Origin: Corallococcus sp. NCRR
GTDB taxonomy: Bacteria; Myxococcota; Myxococcia; Myxococcales; Myxococcaceae
Assembly: GCF_026965535.1 (NCBI RefSeq)
Contig: NZ_CP114039.1
Location: 5,518,001 to 5,582,000 of the forward strand
Length of the DNA: 64,000 nucleotides
Direction of reading: 5' to 3'
A program made the position numbers and the translations under genes. Shown piece by piece: positions 43,214-51,549 of the stretch (position 1 is the stretch's first letter; each line of letters starts with the position of its first letter). The notes below the pieces were generated by a model. It was given only the letters and a program-made list of their open reading frames with translations, was not told the DNA's origin and made no database searches.

Positions 43214-44677
43214 GTGGAGGCTTGGGACTTGGAAACCCCTGGACGCAGATTTGGAAGCGCCGTGGTCATTGGCGGCAGCATGGCGGGGCTCCTGAGCGCG
43301 CGGGTGCTCGCGGACCACTTCGACAAGGTGACGCTGGTGGAGCGGGATGTCCGGGGGGAGGGGCCCGCCGCGCGCAAAGGTGTTCCGCAAGGGCCACACA
43401 TCCACGTGCTGTTGGACACGGGCCGGCGCATCCTCGACAAGTACTTCCCGGACCTGTTCGAGCAGCTCCAGGTCCAGGGCGCCGAGTTCATCGACTCGAG
43501 TGGAGACCTCGCCTGGCACCACTTCGGGGTGTGGAAGCTGCGCCACACCAGCGGCATCCCCGGGCTGCTGTGCACCCGGCCCCTGCTCGAGTGGAACGTC
43601 CTGCGCCGGGTGAAGGCGCGGCCCAACGTCGCGGTGCGCGAGGGCTGCTCCATCGAAGGGCTCATCCGCGACGAGAAGGGCACGGGGCGCATCACGGGCG
43701 TCCGGGTCAAGACACCCCAGGGCGAGGAGTCGTGGGAGGCGGACCTCGTCGTGGATGCCAGTGGCCGGGGCTCGCGGATGCCTCAATGGTTGGAAGCCAT
43801 TGGCTACGCGCGCCCAGAGGAAGAGCAGGTCCTCGTGGACCTTTCCTACACGACGTGCCTGCACGAGCCGCCGCCCCACTTCCAGAAGGAATGGAAGGCG
43901 CTCTTCCTCTATCCAAGTCCTCCCAAGGCCTGGCGCGCGGGTTTCATCTCACACGTCGAGGGAGGCCGGTGGCTCGTCACCCTCAATGGCTACTTCGGGG
44001 AGCACGCGCCCACCGAGTACGCGGGGTTCCTCAAGTACGCGCGCTCACTGACGCGTCCGGACCTGTACAACTATTTGAAAGAGGCCACGCCGATAGGGCC
44101 CATCTCCCAGCACAAGGTGAAGGACTGCCGGTGGCGGCACTACGAGAAGCTGCCCCGCTTTCCCGAGGGGCTGGCCATCCTGGGAGACGCCGCGTGTGCC
44201 TTCAACCCCCTCTACGGGCAAGGCATGTCGGTGGCGGGGCTTGGCGCCGAGCTGCTGGACACCTGCCTTCGAGAGCAGGCCGAACGAGGCGAGCTCTCGG
44301 GCCTGGCGCAGCGCTTCCGCGAGCGGCTGCCTGAAGTCATCCGGCTCCCGTGGCTGTTGGGCACGGGCATGGACCTGCTGTATCCGCAGGCCGTCGGGAA
44401 GCGGCCCTTCGGGCTGGGTTTGCTGCACTGGTACATCTTGCGGTTGATGGAGCGCACGTCGACCGACGCACACGTCCATCGCCAGTTCTACCGGATCCTG
44501 CACCTGCACGCGGGGCTGGAGGCGGTTCTCCAGCCTTCCGTGGCCTTGCCCGTGTTGGGCCATGGCGTCATGTCGCTCCTCCGCCCTCTGGAGCGGCTGG
44601 CGAATACCGAGACACGGCCTCCCCCGCTCACGCCCCCGCGTCCAAGCCCTGTCCCGGTCCAGAAGTCCACGGGGTAG
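43214..44677 (+). CDS. FAD-dependent oxidoreductase (geranylgeranyl reductase/halogenase-like)
   Basis: A 487-residue flavoprotein from a GTG start. SAVVIGGSMAGLLSARVLAD is the N-terminal GxGxxG-type FAD motif with an acidic end of the second strand (VTLVERD). ADLVVDASGRGSRMPQWL is the DG motif. EGLAILGDAACAFNPLYGQG is the GD motif, followed by MSVAGLGAELLD. The family includes aromatic-ring hydroxylases and halogenases; the diagnostic halogenase WxWxIP motif is not visible. Substrate unknown. No convincing ribosome site precedes the GTG, and the truncated Kelch gene ends close upstream, so the junction may be a rearrangement point. Confidence 0.82.
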   Translation: MEAWDLETPGRRFGSAVVIGGSMAGLLSARVLADHFDKVTLVERDVRGEGPAARKGVPQGPHIHVLLDTGRRILDKYFPDLFEQLQVQGAEFIDSSGDLAWHHFGVWKLRHTSGIPGLLCTRPLLEWNVLRRVKARPNVAVREGCSIEGLIRDEKGTGRITGVRVKTPQGEESWEADLVVDASGRGSRMPQWLEAIGYARPEEEQVLVDLSYTTCLHEPPPHFQKEWKALFLYPSPPKAWRAGFISHVEGGRWLVTLNGYFGEHAPTEYAGFLKYARSLTRPDLYNYLKEATPIGPISQHKVKDCRWRHYEKLPRFPEGLAILGDAACAFNPLYGQGMSVAGLGAELLDTCLREQAERGELSGLAQRFRERLPEVIRLPWLLGTGMDLLYPQAVGKRPFGLGLLHWYILRLMERTSTDAHVHRQFYRILHLHAGLEAVLQPSVALPVLGHGVMSLLRPLERLANTETRPPPLTPPRPSPVPVQKSTG

Positions 44678-45051
44678 CCGCTGCGGCCCGGGCCCTCGAT
44701 GCGTCCGCGAGAGAGCCGCTCTCGACGGCGACTTCCGAGGTTGGTGTCCGAGCTTGGCTGAGGGCGCTCGCCCAGAAGAGAAAGCCGAGCAGGAAGAGCA
44801 GCGCCGGAGGGACGATCCGCAGCGCCGCTTTCGCTTCGGAGCCTCGAAAGCCGCCGGTTCGTAACGGCCCCCGAACGCCGGGAGGCCGCGCACGCGAAGC
44901 AGACGTGCCAGCGCGAAGTGAAGCATCCAGATGGGCCCCGCCCTCAGGAGGTCCAGGAACTGGGGTGAAACGAGTGATTTTTCCCCGAGGAACCGGGCTC
45001 CCGTCCGCTATCGTGCCGGAGTGCCGTAGGACCCGCAGGGGGAGGACTGCC
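44678..45051. other. 374-bp intergenic region
   Basis: No supported gene. On the minus strand, ALLFLLGFLFWASALSQART is a membrane-segment-like stretch in one frame, and ARLLRVRGLPAFGGRYEPAA appears in another, which may be traces of a decayed small membrane protein. The 3' end carries the ribosome site gggggagga before the gene at 45052. Confidence 0.5.
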
Positions 45052-46782
45052 ATGCCTTTTACAGTCAAGGATCTCATCGGTGACAGGGGCATGCCCGTCA
45101 CCGCGAAGCTTGATGAGTCAGCCTGGGAGGCGTACGCGCGGATGCGTGAAAACGACTTCAGTCAGCTCCCAGTCGTGAAAGAAGATGGCCAGCCCTTTGG
45201 GCTCATCACCAACGGCACCATCTTGCGCGCGCTGAGCCATCTGGGAACGAAGCTGGCTGACCTCCGGATCCTTGATGCGACTGACGAGCGATTCGATGTC
45301 TTTGAACTCGATGCCGACCTCTTCGAGGCGCTCGATCACCTCGGCGAGAACAACGCGGTGCTTGTCGTCAATGCCGACAACAAGCTGACCGGCATCGTCA
45401 CGAGCTTCGACGCGACCGAGTTCTTCCGGAACCGGTACGAAGACATGATGTTGCTCGAGGACGTGGAGGGCACGCTCAAGGACCTCATCCGGTTTGCCTT
45501 CACCAACGAAGCCGGTGAGCCGGATGGTGCCGCCCTCAGCAAGCTCATCGCCGACATGGCGGGAGGCCGTAAAAAGACCTTCAGGTCGGTTCGGGCTATC
45601 GTCAACCGCTACCTCAGGGCCACCGCGAGCAATGGGAAGTTCGACGAACCGCAACTACATACGGCCTTCAACGAGGAATACCCGTCGCAGGTTGGACAGA
45701 CGCTCGACGATCTGAGCTTCAATGACTTCACCCAAATGCTCGTCGACGGCGGGAGATGGGACCGGCTTAGCAGCGTGTTGGGGGACAGCAAGAGCATCAA
45801 GGACCTGCTCGACAAGGTACGTGAAACGCGCAACGCCCTGGCCCACTTCCGCAGGAAGCCTTCTCCCATGGAGAGGGACGCCCTTCGTTATTGCAATGCG
45901 CAATTGACGCGGGCCAAGGATCGACTCACGTTGAAGCGTCCGGCCGGGCCGGCGACTCCCCTCGCTTCCATCGTCACTCCCATCCCGCCTCCGCCTCCGC
46001 CTGCGGCCCTTGAGCAGATTGAACCGACGGCGGAACTGGAGCAGCCGGATGAGAGCCGGTATGCGCGGCTCGCGCTCTACCTCACGGCCCAGCCTGCCGG
46101 GGTCGAGCGCCTTGACCTGTCCTTCGACCAGATTCAGCACATCATCCGAGGGCGCCTTCCGGATTCCGCCCGGAGGCATCGTTCATGGTGGGCGAACGAT
46201 GCGCAGAGCCACATCCAGTCCCGCCTGTGGCTTGAGGCAAGCTGGCGAGTCGCCGATATCAACCTGAGTGAGAGTCGCGTCACCTTCGCGCGCATCCGCG
46301 AGCGCGACCAGCTCTATCTCGCCTTCAATACCGCGCTGCAGAACGACCTGCGTGCGAAGACGAAGCTTGCTCTAAGGAGCGTGAAGTCCCCAGTGACGAG
46401 CTGGCTCTGGCTGGTGGACCTCCCTGAGGGACACACGGCGGCTGCCCATCTGGGAGTGTCCTTCGCGCTGCGCGACCGTTTCCGCGTCGAACTCTACATC
46501 GACAACGGTAGCGCCGCGGACAACAAGGCCCTTTTTGACAGGTTGCTCGCGGACCGCCAGGCCATCGAGACCCTCGTGGGCACGTCCATCCAGTGGGAGC
46601 GGCTCGATAACAAGCGTGCCTCACGCATCGCCGTCTACCATCGAGGCGTCATCACGGACGCGCCAGCCGAACTTGAAGCGCTGCGGATGTGGGCGGTGGA
46701 CAAGGTGGTGCGCTTCCATGAGGCTCTGGCACCGCGCGTGGACCAGCAGATGCTCCGCATGCTCCTCACCGAGGAACCCTGA
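45052..46782 (+). CDS. CBS-pair / HEPN-like / DUF4268 multidomain protein, putative stress or defence factor
   Basis: A 576-residue soluble protein; ATG at 45052 follows GGGGGAGGA. Residues about 5-125 are two CBS domains (MPVTAKLDESAWEAYARMRE, FSQLPVVKEDGQPFGLITNG and NNAVLVVNADNKLTGIVTSF), a nucleotide-sensing module. Residues about 130-290 are helical and end in VRETRNALAHFRRKPS, an RX4H motif (R260, H265) as in HEPN ribonucleases. After a poly-Pro linker (about 312-318) comes a ~90-residue domain with ARRHRSWWANDAQSH and LEASWRVADINLSESRVTFA, similar to DUF7662-type modules. From about 415, the DUF4268 domain follows (VSFALRDRFRVELYIDNG, WERLDNKRASRIAVYHRG). The function is not established. 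The architecture suggests an RNase or regulator gated by adenine nucleotides. Codon bias is weaker than in neighbours. Confidence 0.8.
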   Translation: MPFTVKDLIGDRGMPVTAKLDESAWEAYARMRENDFSQLPVVKEDGQPFGLITNGTILRALSHLGTKLADLRILDATDERFDVFELDADLFEALDHLGENNAVLVVNADNKLTGIVTSFDATEFFRNRYEDMMLLEDVEGTLKDLIRFAFTNEAGEPDGAALSKLIADMAGGRKKTFRSVRAIVNRYLRATASNGKFDEPQLHTAFNEEYPSQVGQTLDDLSFNDFTQMLVDGGRWDRLSSVLGDSKSIKDLLDKVRETRNALAHFRRKPSPMERDALRYCNAQLTRAKDRLTLKRPAGPATPLASIVTPIPPPPPPAALEQIEPTAELEQPDESRYARLALYLTAQPAGVERLDLSFDQIQHIIRGRLPDSARRHRSWWANDAQSHIQSRLWLEASWRVADINLSESRVTFARIRERDQLYLAFNTALQNDLRAKTKLALRSVKSPVTSWLWLVDLPEGHTAAAHLGVSFALRDRFRVELYIDNGSAADNKALFDRLLADRQAIETLVGTSIQWERLDNKRASRIAVYHRGVITDAPAELEALRMWAVDKVVRFHEALAPRVDQQMLRMLLTEEP

Positions 46783-46825
46783 CCGGCACTGGCTCTGTGA
46801 ACCAAGTCGTGCAGGAGCCAGAAAA

Positions 46826-46872
46826 GACCGAGGCCGGAAACCGCTGGGTCTCAGCGGCTTCCGGCCTCGGTC
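46826..46872 (-). terminator. Rho-independent terminator of the tRNA transcript
   Basis: gaccgaggccggaaaccgct (46826-46845) pairs with 46853-46872 over 20 bp with one mismatch, loop 7 nt. Read on the minus strand it lies 7 nt beyond tRNA-Glu and is followed by tttt. It may also stop plus-strand transcripts from the CBS/HEPN gene. Confidence 0.85.
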
Positions 46873-46878
46873 CTTCAG

Positions 46879-46951
46879 TGTCCCCGACGGGATTCGAACC
46901 CGTGTTACCGGCTTGAAAGGCCAGCGTCCTGGGCCTCTAGACGACGGGGAC
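46879..46951 (-). tRNA. tRNA-Glu (anticodon TTC)
   Basis: Acceptor GTCCCCG pairs with CGGGGAC; D arm GTCTAGAGGCCCAGGAC; anticodon loop CTTTCAA with TTC; T arm CGGGTTCGAATCCCG. The 3' CCA is not encoded. It lies 12 bp after tRNA-Lys, same strand, so the two are one transcript. Confidence 0.95.
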
Positions 46952-46963
46952 GTCGTCACTGCT

Positions 46964-47036
<73 letters not shown>

Positions 47037-47224
47037 GCTATTCTTTTTTTGCACCGGCTGCGGATCCGCCAGCGGCCCCGCGAGGCGCTTCCTACCAGCA
47101 GCGCCCGGGGAGTTCCACTGGCGATCGCAGACGCCCCTTCCTGACACGCTCCGCCCCGCCCCCGGGTGAACATCCGGCCGCCCGGCTCCCGCCACCTGTC
47201 AGCGTCCGGCGCTATACACGGGGC

Positions 47225-47764
47225 ATGGCCCAGGAAGCTCCCGAACCGCCCGACGACAGCTCCGAGGACGAAGAGGCAGGGGAGCAGGCCCCGTTCCGCC
47301 GCTACCTCACCCGCGCGGGCGCCGAGCGCATGCACCGCGAGCTGCTCCAACTGCTCAACGAGGCCCGCCCCAAGGTCACCGCCGAGGTCTCCGCCGCCGC
47401 CGCCCAGGGCGACCGTTCAGAAAACGCCGAATACATCTACGGCAAGAAGCGCCTGAGGGAGATCGACCGGCGCATCCGCTTCCTCTCCAAGCGCCTGGAC
47501 ACCGCCACCATCGTCACCCCCTCGGAACAGGGCGATCGCTCGAAAGTCTACTTCGGCGCCACCGTGACCCTGGAGGACGAGGGCGGAATCCGCAGCAGGT
47601 ACCAGATTGTCGGTTCGGACGAGATCGACGCCTCCGGAGGCCGCATCAGCGTCGAGTCACCCATGGGCCGCGCGCTCCTGCGCAAGACCCTGGGCGACAC
47701 CGTGGAGGTGCGGCGCCCACGGGGTGAGATTGAGCTCACCCTGGTGGACATCCGCTACGACTAG
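47225..47764 (+). CDS. greB: Transcription elongation factor GreB
   Basis: A 179-residue protein. An acidic N-terminal extension (PEPPDDSSEDEEAGEQAP) precedes the Gre coiled coil FRRYLTRAGAERMHRELLQL and QGDRSENAEYIYGKKRLRE, which contains the tip acidic residues; the YGKKRLREIDRRIRFLSKRL sequence is typical of GreB rather than GreA. The C-terminal FKBP-like domain follows (VYFGATVTLEDEGG, ISVESPMGRALLRKTLGDTV). It rescues backtracked RNA polymerase by stimulating transcript cleavage. A hypothetical gene follows 9 bp downstream, suggesting co-transcription. Confidence 0.93.
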   Translation: MAQEAPEPPDDSSEDEEAGEQAPFRRYLTRAGAERMHRELLQLLNEARPKVTAEVSAAAAQGDRSENAEYIYGKKRLREIDRRIRFLSKRLDTATIVTPSEQGDRSKVYFGATVTLEDEGGIRSRYQIVGSDEIDASGGRISVESPMGRALLRKTLGDTVEVRRPRGEIELTLVDIRYD

Positions 47765-47773
47765 GACACTCCC

Positions 47774-48769
47774 ATGCCCCGGACGCCAGAGCTCAGCTCC
47801 CATGCTCGCCGCACCTATTCGCGCTTGAGCAGCGTGGACCTGGCCGCATCCGCGGAGGAGTCCCTGTCTTTGGACGACCTGGGCCTGGAGTCCGGCGGCG
47901 ACCGCGTGGGCCTGGCGTTCGGCACCTACAGCCGCGAGGGCCTGGAGCGCGCCCTCCAGGCCTACGGCTTCGCGCAGCGCCTGGAGGAGCGGGTGGGCCC
48001 CGTCGAACTGCGCCTGTCCTGCCAGGATCCGTTCCAGCCGCGCATCACCGTGATGAGCCGGCGCTTCCACTCGCCCGTCGTGGACCTGGCCCTGCGCCAG
48101 GCCCTGGGCGCGGAGGTCGGCTTCACCCGCTCGGCCGCGCAGGCGCCGCTGCTCTACGTGGACAGCCTCCTCTTGCAGCACCCGGGGCGCCCCTTCGACT
48201 GGAACCGTCCGCCACTCCCGGGACAGCTCCACCCCGGCCTCTCCCTGTCGCGCGACCTGCTGGAGCTGTTGCACCTCATGGCCCGCCGCATCGGCGCGGA
48301 AGGCGTGGCGCTGATGCCCGCGACCTTCTCCGCCGCGTGCGTCTACGAGCCGCGCTTCACCTTCGCGGACGGCGCCGCGCAGGGGCGCTTCAACGCCCTT
48401 CGCCGCGCGGGCCGCGGCTGGCCCCGCTGGCTTCTGGCGTGGGCGGTGGAGCTGGGCTGCATGCGGGACGCGCAGGGACAAGCGGCCCTCTTCACGCCCA
48501 CGCCGATGATCAGCCCCCTGTCGCGGCGGGTGGCCCGGCGGCTGGACACGGGCGGCTGGCACAAGGCCTGGCGCTTCCACGCGAAGCAGGTGCTGTCCCT
48601 GGACGAAGAGGCGCTGCAGGCGCGCTTCCCCTGGGCCCGCATGCCCCCCGGCCCCCCGCCTGAAAGGGTGGTGGAGGTCCTTGGGTATGATCCGCTGGCG
48701 CCCGCGTCGCCGTACCAGGACGCTGGCGACCCCGCGCCCGCGGTGCTGCGCTCGGCCGCGACGTCCTGA
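47774..48769 (+). CDS. Conserved hypothetical protein
   Basis: A 331-residue protein, Arg/Leu/Ala-rich, without signal peptide or membrane segments. Recognisable patches are GDRVGLAFGTYSREGLERAL, VGPVELRLSCQDPFQPRITV and WHKAWRFHAKQVLSLDEEAL. I do not recognise a family. It starts 9 bp after greB and is probably in the same operon. Strong third-position GC along the whole frame supports coding. Confidence 0.75.
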   Translation: MPRTPELSSHARRTYSRLSSVDLAASAEESLSLDDLGLESGGDRVGLAFGTYSREGLERALQAYGFAQRLEERVGPVELRLSCQDPFQPRITVMSRRFHSPVVDLALRQALGAEVGFTRSAAQAPLLYVDSLLLQHPGRPFDWNRPPLPGQLHPGLSLSRDLLELLHLMARRIGAEGVALMPATFSAACVYEPRFTFADGAAQGRFNALRRAGRGWPRWLLAWAVELGCMRDAQGQAALFTPTPMISPLSRRVARRLDTGGWHKAWRFHAKQVLSLDEEALQARFPWARMPPGPPPERVVEVLGYDPLAPASPYQDAGDPAPAVLRSAATS

Positions 48770-48959
48770 GGGCCCGCTGTAGCGCCCTGTTTCTCATCTG
48801 GCGCGGGGCGTGCTGTTTCGGACGGACCTTCGTACTTCCGGACGGGAATGCGGCTGGTGGCCCCTCGTTCGGTGCCTATATTGAGCGGTGTCGGTCCTCC
48901 ACGGTCGTCGCTCGCCGTCAGCAATCGCACCCGAACCAGGTCAGGTCGCGAAGCCCTCG

Positions 48960-50279
48960 ATGCGAAAGAACTTCATCCTCGACACGAACGTCCTCCTCCA
49001 TGACCCCCGCAGCATCTACGGGTTCAAGGACAACAACGTCATCATCCCCATCTACGTCATCGAGGAGATCGATCAGTTCAAGCGCGATCTCTCCGAGCTG
49101 GGGCGCAACGCGCGACTGGTGGCGCGCTACCTGGACTCCTTCCGCGCCGAGGGCTCCTTGAAGGAGGGCGTCCCGCTGCCGCACGGCGGGATGCTCCGCG
49201 TGGCCTTCACCGACCGTTCGCTGCCGTCCTCCATGGCGGATGGCAACCTGGTGGACAACCGCATCCTCGCGGTGGCCCTGGACGTGATGGAGACCGAGCC
49301 GGACACCCAGGCCGTCTTCATCACCAAGGACACCAACCTGCGCATCCGCGCCGACGCCCTGGGCCTGTCCGCCCAGGACTTCGACACCGAGCGCGTCGAG
49401 ATCACCGACCTCTACACCGGCTTCACGGAGCTGCTCGTCCCCACGGAGATGGTGGATCAGCTCTACAAGCCCGGCGGCGAGGTGGAGGTCCCGGCCCAGG
49501 ACCGGCTCTTCCCCAACCAGCTGGTGCTGCTCAAGGACGAGCTCAACCCGTCCCACACCGCCATGGCCCGCTTCAACGGCGCCAAGGCGCGGCTGGTGCC
49601 GCTCGCGCGCAACAGCAAGGAAGGCACCTGGGGCATCCGGCCGCGCAACATGGAGCAGGCCTTCTGCCTGGACCTGCTGCTCAACGACGACATCAAGCTC
49701 GTCACGATTGTCGGCAAGGCGGGCACGGGCAAGACGCTGCTCGCCATCGCCGCGGGCCTGCAGAAGGTGACGGAGGAGGGGCTGTACCACAAGCTGCTGG
49801 TCAGCCGGCCCATCTTCCCCCTGGGCCGGGACATCGGCTACCTGCCCGGCAGCGTCGAGGAGAAGCTCAACCCCTGGATGCAGCCCATCTTCGACAACGT
49901 CGAGTTCCTCATGAACCTGAGCCGCGCGGACAAGAAGGCCGGGCGCGGCCACCATGAGCTCATCGACCTGGGGCTGATGGAGATTGAACCGCTCACGTAC
50001 ATCCGCGGGCGCAGCATCCCCAACCAGTTCATCATCGTGGACGAGGCGCAGAACCTCACCCCGCACGAGGTGAAGACCATCCTCACCCGCGTGGGCGACA
50101 ACACGAAGATCATCCTCACCGGCGACCCGTTCCAGATCGACAACCCGTACGTGGACTCCACGAACAACGGGCTCGTGCACGTGGTCAACCGCTTCAAGAA
50201 CGAGAAGATCGCCGGCCACATCACCATGGCCAAGGGCGAGCGCAGCATGCTGGCCGAGTTGGCGGCCAACCTGCTGTAG
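48960..50279 (+). CDS. PIN-PhoH family ATPase/ribonuclease (PhoH2/YlaK type)
   Basis: A 439-residue protein. The N-terminal PIN domain MRKNFILDTNVLLHDP has the conserved acidic nuclease residues (LDTN, IEEIDQF, DNRILAVALD, TKDTNLR). The C-terminal PhoH ATPase domain has VTIVGKAGTGKTLLAIAAGL (Walker A Lys258), NQFIIVDEAQNLTPHEVKTI (Walker B) and TKIILTGDPFQID. PhoH2-type proteins are ATP-dependent RNA unwinding or cleaving enzymes. The start at 48960 begins the PIN domain; a 24-codon in-frame extension to 48888 is not family-like. Only one PhoH-type gene is seen in the window. Confidence 0.92.
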   Translation: MRKNFILDTNVLLHDPRSIYGFKDNNVIIPIYVIEEIDQFKRDLSELGRNARLVARYLDSFRAEGSLKEGVPLPHGGMLRVAFTDRSLPSSMADGNLVDNRILAVALDVMETEPDTQAVFITKDTNLRIRADALGLSAQDFDTERVEITDLYTGFTELLVPTEMVDQLYKPGGEVEVPAQDRLFPNQLVLLKDELNPSHTAMARFNGAKARLVPLARNSKEGTWGIRPRNMEQAFCLDLLLNDDIKLVTIVGKAGTGKTLLAIAAGLQKVTEEGLYHKLLVSRPIFPLGRDIGYLPGSVEEKLNPWMQPIFDNVEFLMNLSRADKKAGRGHHELIDLGLMEIEPLTYIRGRSIPNQFIIVDEAQNLTPHEVKTILTRVGDNTKIILTGDPFQIDNPYVDSTNNGLVHVVNRFKNEKIAGHITMAKGERSMLAELAANLL

Positions 50280-50313
50280 AGCGCCGAAGGCCCGTGCCTG
50301 ATAGAGACGTGTC

Positions 50314-50631
50314 ATGACCCAGGACGGCACCGACAAGCCCGACACCCCCGGCGAGGAGAAGAAGCCCCTCGTCGAGTACCCCTCCGTCTACGAGTACAAG
50401 GTGATGGGCAAGGCGACGGTCGAGGAGACGCCCGGCTTCGAGGAGCACGTGCGCTCGCTCTTCCGGCGGAAGCTGGGCTCGGAGGTCTCCCCGGACTCCA
50501 TCCACGTGCAGCACAGCCGCAAGGGGAAGTTCGTGTCCCTGAGCGTGTCCGTGCTGCTCTTGTCCGAGGAGCAGCGCCGGGCCATCTACGCCGAGCTGCA
50601 CCAGGATCCCCGCATCGTCTACTACCTGTGA
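50314..50631 (+). CDS. DUF493 (YbeD-like) family protein
   Basis: A 105-residue protein. After a charged N-terminal tail, VEYPSVYEYKVMGKATVEET and SVSVLLLSEEQRRAIYAELH fit the DUF493/YbeD ferredoxin-like (ACT-related) fold. In E. coli, YbeD lies between dacA and lipB and is implicated in lipoate metabolism or small-molecule regulation; here it lies 34 bp after the PhoH gene, so the context is different. Cytosolic; function unproven. Confidence 0.85.
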   Translation: MTQDGTDKPDTPGEEKKPLVEYPSVYEYKVMGKATVEETPGFEEHVRSLFRRKLGSEVSPDSIHVQHSRKGKFVSLSVSVLLLSEEQRRAIYAELHQDPRIVYYL

Positions 50632-50718
50632 GGCAGGCGGTGCGCGGCCGGATGCCCCAGGGCGCCCGGAGGCCGCCGGCGGCTGGAAGTCCGGCCGGGG
50701 TGCGTATATGAGGGTGGA

Positions 50719-51480
50719 ATGAGTCCCGCCGAGCACTTCCCGCTGTACCACCCGCCGGGGGCGCAGCGCGCGTTCGGATCCGACGACGCCACGCGCCGCT
50801 TCGCCAAGGTGGCCCAGCTCGAGCAGGGCTCCCGCGTGCTGGTGCTCGGCTGTGGCCCGGAGGGCAGCGCCGCCGTGCTGCTGGCCCAGGAGCTCAAGTG
50901 CTCCGTGGTGGCCGTGGACACGGACGAGGCCCTGGTGTCCCCCGTCCGCGAGCGCGTGCGCACCCAGGGCCTGTCGGATCGCATCGAGGTCCGCCGCGTG
51001 GCGCCGGACGCGCTGGGCATGCTGGATGGCCCCTTCCACGGCATCCTCGTGCCGGGGCGCGTGCACTACCCGCTGGACATGTCGCTGCGCGTGTTCCGCC
51101 CGCTGCTGGGCAAGCGCGGCCGCGTGGGCTTCACCTTCCCGGCGAAGGTGGGCCGCTTCACGCCCAAGCCCGTGCTGGACTTCTGGGAGAAGCGCCTGGG
51201 CGCGCCGCTGCTGTTGCCGCGCGAGCTGCTCCAGGCGCTGGAGACCGCCGGCTTCGAGCCGGAGTCCGTGGAGTCGCTGCACGACACGGAGCTGGACGCG
51301 CTCTACAAGGACATGGAAGCGCACCTGCCGGAGGGCGCCTCTGCGGAGAGCGCCACCTTCCGCGAGGAGCTGGCCCTGCACCGCGAGCACAACCAGCGGC
51401 CGGGTGTCAGCTACGCGTTCGCCGTGGGCCGTCGCAAGGAGCCGGGTGAGAAGCCCCCGGCGTCGCGCGACCGCGGCTGA
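50719..51480 (+). CDS. SAM-dependent methyltransferase
   Basis: A 253-residue protein. SRVLVLGCGPEGSAAVLLAQ is motif I of class I methyltransferases, CSVVAVDTDEALVSPVRERV the acidic ribose-binding strand, and LDGPFHGILVPGRVHYPLDM motif IV region. RPLLGKRGRVGFTFPAKVG follows as post-motif strand. The target is unknown; the N-terminal YHPPGAQRAFGSDDATRRFA resembles small-molecule rather than nucleic-acid methyltransferases. Convergent with the lipid kinase gene. Confidence 0.82.
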   Translation: MSPAEHFPLYHPPGAQRAFGSDDATRRFAKVAQLEQGSRVLVLGCGPEGSAAVLLAQELKCSVVAVDTDEALVSPVRERVRTQGLSDRIEVRRVAPDALGMLDGPFHGILVPGRVHYPLDMSLRVFRPLLGKRGRVGFTFPAKVGRFTPKPVLDFWEKRLGAPLLLPRELLQALETAGFEPESVESLHDTELDALYKDMEAHLPEGASAESATFREELALHREHNQRPGVSYAFAVGRRKEPGEKPPASRDRG

Positions 51481-51508
51481 AGCCTGTCGGAGTGTTGATG
51501 CGTGGGGG

Positions 51509-51530
51509 AGGGCCCAAGGACGCGGGCCCT
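51509..51530. terminator. Hairpin between convergent genes
   Basis: agggccc (51509-51515) pairs with gggccct (51524-51530) in the 69-bp gap between the methyltransferase and lipid kinase genes. Short bidirectional terminator candidate; no T-run on the plus strand. Confidence 0.45.
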
Positions 51531-51549
51531 TCAACCGCCGGCACCGCGA

